A stretch of DNA of 18,067 nt from an uncultured Collinsella sp. (GTDB lineage Bacteria; Actinomycetota; Coriobacteriia; Coriobacteriales; Coriobacteriaceae): contig URKM01000039.1 in NCBI GenBank assembly GCA_900548365.1, positions 1 through 18,067 on the forward strand. Reading direction: 5' to 3'. Both the position numbers and the translations under genes were made by a program. The stretch's first letter is position 1, and every line of letters begins with the position of its first letter. The notes beneath the pieces are model-generated. The model did not search any database, was not told the origin of the DNA, and saw only the letters and a list, made by a program, of their open reading frames with translations. Below, in pieces: positions 12,997 to 18,067 of this stretch.

Positions 12997-13894
12997 GGAT
13001 CTCGCGGCGTTTCGCCGCCGCATCGTCGTGGTTTCCGCCGTCCTCATTGCCTTGTGCACCGCAGCGTGCATGACGCTGCTCGCGGTTCCGCTCATCAATG
13101 CGGATATGACGATGCGAAGGCATATACTCGAGGAGCTCTCGAATCAGCCGTTTGACATCGAACGGGCCGCCGTGGGCATTGGGGCTGATGGGACGTCAGG
13201 TTTGGTCGTTACTGGCCCCGACGTTTCATGGTGTCGGGTCGCTGTGGACGAGTCGGACAAGATAGTTGCGGTGGAGCGCGGGGGAACGGCGGCCGGCGAT
13301 CGTCTCTCCGAAAGCGGCACGACACAACTTATGCGTCTTCGCGATGAGGTGGGGAGCCAGCCTTTCTCTTTTGACGGGCGAAAGTGGATCGGCCTTTGGC
13401 AGCCCCTCGGTACCCAGAATGGTGCCATGACGGTTTCGGACGGAAGCGTTGCGGCGGTCGAGGTCGCTCCAACCGACGTGCGTGCCTACACGTTTCTCGA
13501 TGTGACGCCCCACGGCGAATATGTTGCCTCAATCGTCTTTCGTTGCATCTTTTCCGGAGTGGTCATCGTGCTGTGCGCAACGGTGGTGGCGGCTTTTGCG
13601 ACAACGCGGGCGCTGCGACCCGTTATGGAGGCTCGCGACCGCGAGAAGGGGTTCGTCACTTCCGCTTCCCATGAGCTTAAAACCCCTTTGATGGCGATCA
13701 CGAGCGCCTGCGACGTGCTCGAAGCGGAGACGGGAATCTCCGCTGCCGTCTGCGAGGACCTGCCGCCGAGCGAAGGGGAGGGCGATGAGGACGGTCCGGC
13801 TCGCTGGATAGCCGTTATCCGTGAGGCCACCGATGAAATGGCGCAAAGAGTGTCATCGATGCTTAGGGATATGGGGGATGAGAAGGGACGCTAG
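12983..13894 (+). pseudogene. Sensor histidine kinase lacking the ATPase domain (truncated)
   Basis: The frame gives 303 residues. Helices at about 13-37 and 185-207 enclose an outer sensor domain of about 145 residues. The dimerisation domain has ASHELKTPLMAIT with H230 and runs through MAQRVSSMLRDM, where kinases normally continue with an arginine/leucine linker and the ATPase domain. Here a stop follows after DEKGR, with no N, G1, F or G2 box anywhere downstream. About 20-40 bases later the DNA matches a decayed yjdF, so a deletion or recombination has probably removed the 3' end. The start has GGAGG and overlaps the regulator gene. It could still act as a phosphatase or a decoy. Confidence 0.8.
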
Positions 13895-13912
13895 TCTGGG
13901 TCAGCGTTTCGC

Positions 13913-14078
13913 TCCTCTTTGCGCGGTTCTGTGTAGAAGTAGCTCGCGGTTATATGCAAGAACGAGGGCTAATCGACCTTGACTGCCTATCGCGATGATT
14001 GGTTGTGGGCGGGCATGGTCGAGCGTGTAAAACGACATGCTTCGTTCCGTGCGTGCGAGGGACCGTTTGTGTGGAGCG
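13913..14078 (+). pseudogene. yjdF: Decayed 5' fragment of yjdF
   Basis: This stretch aligns, at roughly 70 percent by eye, with the leader end and first 40 or so codons of the intact yjdF at 14953. Shared runs include TAGAAG, TCGCGG, GGCATGGTCGAGC versus GGCGTGGTCGAGC, and CATGCTTCGT. In-frame stops and small indels (for example GTGTAAAACGAC against ATGTCGAAGACGG) destroy the frame, and the 3' part is missing. It sits right after the truncated kinase, so it marks a rearrangement. Confidence 0.65.
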
Positions 14079-14160
14079 TGCTTATAGGCGACTGCCTTCT
14101 TTGAGGTGTTTTCCGCCATCGTGTATACAGCCAGCAGCTGCCCTAAATGACAACAGGTGC

Positions 14161-14282
14161 CGTTTTTCGTACTCAAATCAGAAAACCGCGAGTATCACCA
14201 TCTTTGAGCTATTTCTGACCTGCTCTTTTGTCGAATTTGAAAGACGTCTACTTTATAAAGCGACTTTGGAGTACGAAAAACG
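14161..14282. mobile_element. Short inverted-repeat element (122 bp) at the broken end of an XRE gene
   Basis: CGTTTTTCGTACTC at 14161-14174 is the exact reverse complement of 14269-14282, with near matches continuing inward. The centre is AT-richer than its surroundings and has no gene. Its right end abuts the point where the XRE frame loses similarity to its family. No target duplication is visible. Confidence 0.45.
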
Positions 14283-14391
14283 TGACGCATACGCGGTGAA
14301 CCGTCTGTCTCACCACGTTCAGCTTGAGCGCGAGCTCCTTCTGGGACAGGCCTTTCGATTTCCTGAGTGCCTGGATGCTCTCGTTCAGCAT
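14248..14391 (-). pseudogene. Truncated XRE-family regulator
   Basis: From the ATG at 14391 (SD AAGGGA) the frame reads MLNESIQALRKSKGLSQKEL, then ALKLNVVRQTV, the start of a very common XRE type. That family continues with SKWE and a longer tail. Here the sequence changes to HRVCVTFFVLQS and stops after 47 codons, inside the inverted-repeat element. No continuation was found beyond the element, so the gene has lost its 3' end rather than just being interrupted. DNA binding is unlikely because the recognition helix is incomplete. Confidence 0.7.
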
Positions 14392-14572
14392 GGCGGGTCC
14401 CTTTTCTCGTCCGGTTCCTACGTTACCGCAGTGCTGCCTGCAGATGGCCCGTTGCCGCAAGCAACGGGTTGTAACATTGGTGAGGACTGTTTGAGATCAC
14501 ATAGGATACAAGCTGCTGAAACCCGATATGAAGATGGTCGATTGCCCTTGTGCTCAGTTCTCGAAATCAGGG

Positions 14573-14813
14573 CTAGGTTCTTCGTTGTCTAAATTGATTG
14601 ACCCGCCTTGACGGCAGCGCTGAAAAACGGCGCCGAGCTCGCGTAGCACGGCGCCGCCCAGAGCCCCGCGGGTGGCGTGCAGGGGCGCCGGAAAGCGGGT
14701 ATGCTGGTAACGACTAGGGAGGCGTACGCCCTCCTGGAGTTTGTGTAGTGGGGTGAAACCCGCACGAACAGCCGCTCCTGCCAGGGCGGCTGTTCCCTTA
14801 TGTGGCGAGTTTC
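14573..14813. repeat. 241-bp direct repeat, copy 2
   Basis: This is the partner of the repeat at 11411-11651. It retains the minus-strand terminator (14623-14656, with a perfect CGGCGCCG stem and five T), the plus-strand -10 (TATGCT, 14700-14705), the GGAGG/CCTCC hairpin and the perfect 10-bp terminal hairpin (14766-14795). No hydrophobic ORF lies beside this copy; the yjdF promoter follows at once. Confidence 0.85.
14712..14803 (+). ncRNA. Candidate small RNA, paralogue of the one in copy 1
   Basis: The same -10, hairpin order and length as in copy 1 predict an RNA of about 90 nt. Differences cluster in the linker (GTTTGTGTA in place of CAGAGTTGG), while the stems are unchanged. With no toxin ORF opposite, it would be an orphan RNA acting in trans, or the promoter-proximal control of yjdF. 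Confidence 0.4.
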
Positions 14814-14820
14814 GTGGCGC

Positions 14821-14826
14821 TATACT
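14821..14826 (+). promoter_or_regulatory. -10 box (TATACT) of the yjdF transcript
   Basis: TATACT lies just after repeat copy 2 and before the structured leader. No good -35 is visible. Transcription would start near 14833. Confidence 0.45.
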
Positions 14827-14837
14827 GATATCTATCG

Positions 14838-14935
14838 AAGATAAAAACACAGCGCCCGTCGGGTAGTCGGGCCGCAGGCACCCGCCTGCCAGTAACCTGC
14901 CTCCTTGGTTGTCCCTTCTTCGCGTAGCCCTACAT
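14838..14935 (+). ncRNA. Probable yjdF-type riboswitch leader
   Basis: The leader of yjdF is about 120 nt and shows ordered pairing: GCCCGTCGGG-type pairing near 14853-14871, the perfect hairpin GCAGGCACCCGCCTGC at 14874-14889, and an AACC/GGTT closing pair around the CCTCCTT stretch near 14894-14910. The yjdF motif RNA, which binds azaaromatic compounds, is known to precede yjdF genes. The position, the ATAAAAACACAGCGCCCG opening and the gene partner support that identity, but I could not run a covariance search. The CCTCCTT could cover the SD AAGGAGGT at 14938-14945, which would explain translational control. Confidence 0.65.
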
Positions 14936-14952
14936 AGAAGGAGGTCGCGGCT

Positions 14953-15384
14953 ATGCGAAAGAGTGAGGTCTCATCGACCCTGACGGTCTATCACGACGGT
15001 CAGTTCTGGGTGGGCGTGGTCGAGCATGTCGAAGACGGCATGCTTCGTGTCGCGCGCGTGGTATTTGGTGCGGAGCCTTCGAATGAAGAGGTCTATACGT
15101 GGGTGCTCGAACGTTGGTTGAGCCTGCGCCTGAGTGCGGAGACGGAGCCTGTTGGGCCACGTGCCGGGCGGATCCCTGGTAACCCCAAGCGCCGCGCGCG
15201 CGAGGCGGCCAAGGCGATGCGCCAGCACGGATCATCGACTGCTTCCCAACTTGCGCTCGCTCGCGAGCGGGAGCGCGTCAAGGATGAATTGCGAAGCGAA
15301 CGAGCGGTGCGGCGTCAGGATGAAGCGCGCTCTCATTGGGAAGACCGACGTGAAAGGAAGCGCCGCAAGCATCGCGGGAAGTAA
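14953..15384 (+). CDS. yjdF: YjdF family protein (DUF2992)
   Basis: The product is 143 residues, the family length. The N-terminal half has the family hallmark LTVYHDGQFWVGVVEHVEDG and VVFGAEPSNEEVYTWVL. The C-terminal half is a long, highly charged helix or coiled coil (from NPKRRAREAAKAMRQHGSST to RRERKRRKHRGK), also usual. The ATG follows a near-perfect SD (AAGGAGGT). Function is unknown; control by an azaaromatic-binding riboswitch suggests a role in handling such toxic metabolites. A decayed partial copy lies at 13913-14078. Confidence 0.9.
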   Translation: MRKSEVSSTLTVYHDGQFWVGVVEHVEDGMLRVARVVFGAEPSNEEVYTWVLERWLSLRLSAETEPVGPRAGRIPGNPKRRAREAAKAMRQHGSSTASQLALARERERVKDELRSERAVRRQDEARSHWEDRRERKRRKHRGK

Positions 15385-15412
15385 GCGGTGCCTGTCTCTG
15401 CCCGCGGAACGT

Positions 15413-15453
15413 GGCTGGCCTGCCTGTATGAGCGGAAGGCGGGGCGGCCAGCC
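15413..15453 (+). terminator. Hairpin after yjdF, possible terminator
   Basis: GGCTGGCC (15413-15420) pairs perfectly with GGCCAGCC (15446-15453). No T-run follows, so termination is uncertain. It lies between yjdF and the AraC-type gene and may separate the two units. Confidence 0.35.
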
Positions 15454-15547
15454 GGACTCTCGAGTGAGCTCGCATAATCTGCTCCGTTAATGCGAGGATT
15501 GAAAAACCGCTTTGCCCCATGCTTGTTTTCGGAAGGATGGTGACCCT

Positions 15548-16438
15548 ATGGGCTGGATAGAAGGGTTGAATGCCTCTGTGGACTACATAGAGGAGCATCT
15601 TGACGGCGATGTCGATATTGCGCGTGCGGCGTCTTTTGCGTCTTGCACCGAAGGGCAGTTCCGGAGGGTCTTTTCTTATCTTGCGGGGATGGGGCTAGCG
15701 GAGTACGTGCGCAAACGTCGTCTGTCGTGCGCTGCGCTCGATCTGTCTAGGGGCGAGCGCGTGCTCGATGTGGCAGTGCGGTATGGCTACTCTTCGCCAA
15801 CGGCGTTCAATCGAGCATTTCAAGAGGTCTTGGGCATGTCTCCTAGTGAGGCGAGGTGCCCCGGCGCCCCTCTTCTCGTCTTCCCGCGGTGCACGTTTGC
15901 CCTTACCGTTACGGGTGCGGAGCCTTTGCCGTGGAGGGTTGTGCCCCAGCAGGGGATGCGCCTCGTGGGAATATCCGCATCCTGTGGAGCTGCTCAAGGT
16001 AATCCGCTGGTTCAAATGTCCTCTTCAGGCAGAGAGAGCTTGAGCAATCTTTGGGAGAGAGCTTCGCAAGATGGGGTTATCGAACGGCTTGTCGCGCTGG
16101 CGGATGGGTCGGGGCCTCAAGGAATCCTCGGCGTCAACGTGTGCAAGGACGACGATGGCCAAAGCTACCAGATAGCCGTCGTGTCGTCACGTGAGGCGCC
16201 GGTATGGGCGGATGAGATGCATGTGCCATCCGGTCTTTGGGCCGTGTTCGATTGTGCAGGCCCTTGCGACACGGCGACGGCGGAGTGCTATCGCAGGATC
16301 TACTCCGAGTGGTTGCCCTCGTCAGGATACAAGCTATCGGGAGACGTGAGCATCGAGGTGTATCCGCAAGGAGATTTCTCGTCTGCGTCATATCGCAGCG
16401 AGATATGGATGCCCATCTCGAAGCGGCCCGGCGCATAG
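15548..16438 (+). CDS. AraC-family regulator with GyrI-like effector domain
   Basis: The product is 296 residues. Residues about 8-103 form the two helix-turn-helix units of AraC/XylS regulators: DVDIARAASFASCTEGQFRRVFSYL and VLDVAVRYGYSSPTAFNRAFQEVLGMSPSEAR, read in parts. Residues about 116-290 match the GyrI-like effector-binding domain (WRVVPQQGMRLVGIS at its start, IYSEWLPSSGYKLSGDVSIEVY near the end), as in Rob-like regulators that sense drugs. The ATG at 15548 follows GGAAGG. The transporter gene follows 74 bases later, so it probably activates that gene when a drug binds. The open frame before 15548 is not part of it. Confidence 0.93.
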   Translation: MGWIEGLNASVDYIEEHLDGDVDIARAASFASCTEGQFRRVFSYLAGMGLAEYVRKRRLSCAALDLSRGERVLDVAVRYGYSSPTAFNRAFQEVLGMSPSEARCPGAPLLVFPRCTFALTVTGAEPLPWRVVPQQGMRLVGISASCGAAQGNPLVQMSSSGRESLSNLWERASQDGVIERLVALADGSGPQGILGVNVCKDDDGQSYQIAVVSSREAPVWADEMHVPSGLWAVFDCAGPCDTATAECYRRIYSEWLPSSGYKLSGDVSIEVYPQGDFSSASYRSEIWMPISKRPGA

Positions 16439-16512
16439 CCATCCTTCCTTCTGTTCGTTGCGGGTTTATCGCATGGTTCGTCCATGAGGACGAGGAGAAG
16501 GAGGAATACAAT

Positions 16513-17886
16513 ATGAAAGAACCCTGCACCAGTGGAACTCGTCAACCTGTTAGCGGGTTGATGACGACCGGACTCATGCTCGCGTTGTTTATCGCTGCGC
16601 TTGATTCCACCGTGGTGGCAACGGCACTGCCAACGATTTCGGCCGCCTTGGGCGGGGCGGCGCATTATGCCTGGCCTATGACCGCATATCTTGCTTCAAG
16701 TACTGTGTCAACGCTCCTCTGCGGTGGCCTTGCGTTTCATTTTGGTTTGAAGAGAACGTATGCATTTGGCCTGACTCTCTTTGCCGCAGCGTCTGCGCTG
16801 TGTGCCGCGGCGCCTACCATCGAGGTGCTAGCTGCGCTGCGCTTGCTTCAGGGAATTGGCGGCGGCTTGCTGGAAGCCGGCGTCTTCATAGCCGCCGCCG
16901 TGATGCTGCCACCGCGCGATAGGGGTCCCTATCTTGGAGCGGCGTCCGCCATGTACGGTGTGGCGAGCGTAATAGGGCCCGTGATTGGAGGGGCCGTTGC
17001 CCAAGGGCTGTCCTGGCATGTCATATTCATTGTGAACGTTCCGATCACGATTATTGCGTTTGCGCTATCGTCAAGGAGTCTGCCAGGTAGGGGCGAAAGG
17101 TCTCGTGCGGCGCAATTCGATGCGGCGGGAAGCGTGCTAGCATCGTTGAGCGTATTGAGCCTTGTTGCTGTGTTCAGTTTGGCGGGCGACGCGTTCCCCT
17201 TGGCGTCGCCCCAGGCAGCCGCTCTCATGGCGCTATTTGTTATCCTCGCGTTTGCCCTGTACAGGGTTGAGGCTGCTGCGAGTGCTCCCGTGATTCCCAT
17301 GGGGTTGTTCGGCCGCCCTCGGGTTGTCGCAGGATTCATCTCGGGCTTCTGCGTGCAGTTTGCGCTCATGGCGGGCGTGACGTATCTGCCGCGGCTTTTG
17401 CAGGAATCTATGGGTATCGCCGCTGCTTCATCGGGCGCCGCGCTTATTCCCATGACGCTTGCCCTCATGCTTGGAAGTAATGTGTCGGGCGCCCTGTTCA
17501 GGAAGAATGGCAGGCTTCGTGCGCTTGCGGTGACATCTTCGTTCGTGATCTTAACTGCGGCTGCAGCATTCATTGTTAGGGCGCAAAGCCTTACCGCACC
17601 TCTGGTTATATTGCTCGCGGCGGCGCTTGGATTGGGCGTCGGAGTGGGTATGCCGGTTTCCAATCTATCGGCGCAGACGGGGGCGGACGCTCGCGACGCC
17701 GGCAGGGCAACGTCCACGGCGATGTTCTTTAGGGGATTTGGCGGAACCGTATCCACTGCTGTATGCGGAATGCTTGCCCCCGCTGCATCCCCTGCCGGCA
17801 CCACTTGGGTGTTTTGCGCCGTGCTTGCGTCTGCAGCGGTGGGCCTTGCGGTGTCGATTCCTATCGCAAGGAGAATCTCGTCCTAA
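16513..17886 (+). CDS. DHA2-family MFS multidrug efflux transporter
   Basis: The product is 457 residues with about 14 hydrophobic helices. The DHA2 signature LDSTVVATALPTI is at 30-42 in helix 1; motif A-like GGLAFHFGLKRTYAFG follows, then RLLQGIGGGLLEAGVFI (motif B with R) and GVASVIGPVIGGAVAQGLSW (motif C, typical of drug/proton antiporters). It would expel lipophilic drugs in exchange for protons at the cytoplasmic membrane. The ATG follows AAGGAGG; the frame is open far upstream only by chance overlap with the AraC gene. Context with a GyrI-domain activator fits a drug-inducible pump. The substrate is unknown. Confidence 0.93.
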   Translation: MKEPCTSGTRQPVSGLMTTGLMLALFIAALDSTVVATALPTISAALGGAAHYAWPMTAYLASSTVSTLLCGGLAFHFGLKRTYAFGLTLFAAASALCAAAPTIEVLAALRLLQGIGGGLLEAGVFIAAAVMLPPRDRGPYLGAASAMYGVASVIGPVIGGAVAQGLSWHVIFIVNVPITIIAFALSSRSLPGRGERSRAAQFDAAGSVLASLSVLSLVAVFSLAGDAFPLASPQAAALMALFVILAFALYRVEAAASAPVIPMGLFGRPRVVAGFISGFCVQFALMAGVTYLPRLLQESMGIAAASSGAALIPMTLALMLGSNVSGALFRKNGRLRALAVTSSFVILTAAAAFIVRAQSLTAPLVILLAAALGLGVGVGMPVSNLSAQTGADARDAGRATSTAMFFRGFGGTVSTAVCGMLAPAASPAGTTWVFCAVLASAAVGLAVSIPIARRISS

Positions 17887-17921
17887 ATGATTTCAAGGCG
17901 ATGCTTGCGTTGACGCCTGCC

Positions 17922-18067
17922 TTACTTATCCGTTGCATTCCACCTGCGGAGCGTCGGCAGGATGGCGCCAAGAAGCGACGCGCATTCGTCCACGGACCAG
18001 CCCATGTGCTCCGCCATGCGCGGTGCGCAGTCCTCAATCATCTCTTCCATGGTGGTCTCGTAGGTAT
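17922..18067 (-). CDS. C-terminal end of an unrecognised protein, partial
   Basis: The frame enters from the right edge at 18065 and runs 47 codons to a TAA at 17922-17924, reading TYETTMEEMIEDCAPRMAEH and ending in LRRWNATDK. It is convergent with the transporter gene, 35 bases from its stop. The segment is helical and acidic with a GAILPTLRRW end. Codon use is normal for the window. No family can be named from this piece, and the start lies outside. Confidence 0.5.
   Translation of the reverse strand, partial: TYETTMEEMIEDCAPRMAEHMGWSVDECASLLGAILPTLRRWNATDK

Noticed and set aside
13901..14176. A 91-codon minus-strand frame opposite the yjdF relic
   Set aside because: Alignment to yjdF on the plus strand explains the sequence better, and no motif is present.
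14554..14850. A minus-strand frame across repeat copy 2
   Set aside because: It runs through the conserved hairpins and terminator and starts in the yjdF leader; copy 1 does not keep the frame.

Overview
The window looks like a chromosome segment of a high-GC Gram-positive bacterium, most likely a gut Actinobacterium of the class Coriobacteriia (Collinsella-like). That placement is inference. It rests on high-GC coding DNA with strong Shine-Dalgarno (SD) sites, a sigma factor/DUF4179-type anti-sigma pair, a VanR/VanS-like pair, a DUF6442-like gene next to a small XRE regulator, YjdF, and LexA-like boxes of the Gram-positive type. No rRNA, tRNA or CRISPR array was seen.

Layout. (1) 1-1040, minus strand: an ECF-like sigma-70 factor overlapping a membrane-anchored DUF4179-like anti-sigma protein that runs off the left edge. 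(2) 1041-1912: a gene-poor gap holding a 153-bp MITE-like element with 24-bp perfect inverted ends. (3) 1913-4959, plus strand: five tightly packed genes for membrane proteins I do not recognise. (4) 4986-6240: a TfoX-N-like protein and a class I methyltransferase. (5) 6295-9251: a vanY-like D,D-carboxypeptidase divergent from vanR/vanS-like genes, with helically phased repeats in the shared intergenic region. There is no vanHAX here. (6) 9311-10003: a GyrI-like protein whose promoter carries a LexA-like box exactly between -35 and -10. (7) 10081-10642: a Phd/ParE-type toxin-antitoxin pair, followed by an XRE/DUF6442 pair on the minus strand preceded by a 51-bp near-operator-sized palindrome.

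(8) 11411-14813 is the most unusual part. Two copies of a 241-bp repeat bracket a secreted small protein, a response regulator, a histidine kinase with no ATPase domain, a decayed yjdF fragment and a truncated XRE regulator. Beside the first repeat copy, on the minus strand, lies a 26-codon ORF for a single hydrophobic helix. It has a very strong SD, a 5' leader able to sequester that SD, and a LexA-like box at its promoter. The repeat itself looks like a plus-strand small RNA (a -10 box and a perfect 10-bp terminal hairpin) convergent with this ORF. Together these resemble a Gram-positive counterpart of SOS-controlled type I toxin-antitoxin loci such as tisB/istR. This is my main candidate for an undescribed system.

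(9) 14821-15384: a promoter, a probable yjdF-type riboswitch leader and an intact yjdF gene. (10) 15548-17886: an AraC/GyrI-domain regulator and a DHA2-type multidrug transporter, which read as a drug-sensing regulator and its efflux pump. A partial unrecognised gene enters from the right edge on the minus strand.

Common theme: envelope stress (VanRSY, two-component systems), DNA damage (two matching LexA-like boxes), small-molecule sensing (YjdF, GyrI domains, efflux) and small toxins. Regulatory and RNA assignments are read from sequence only.
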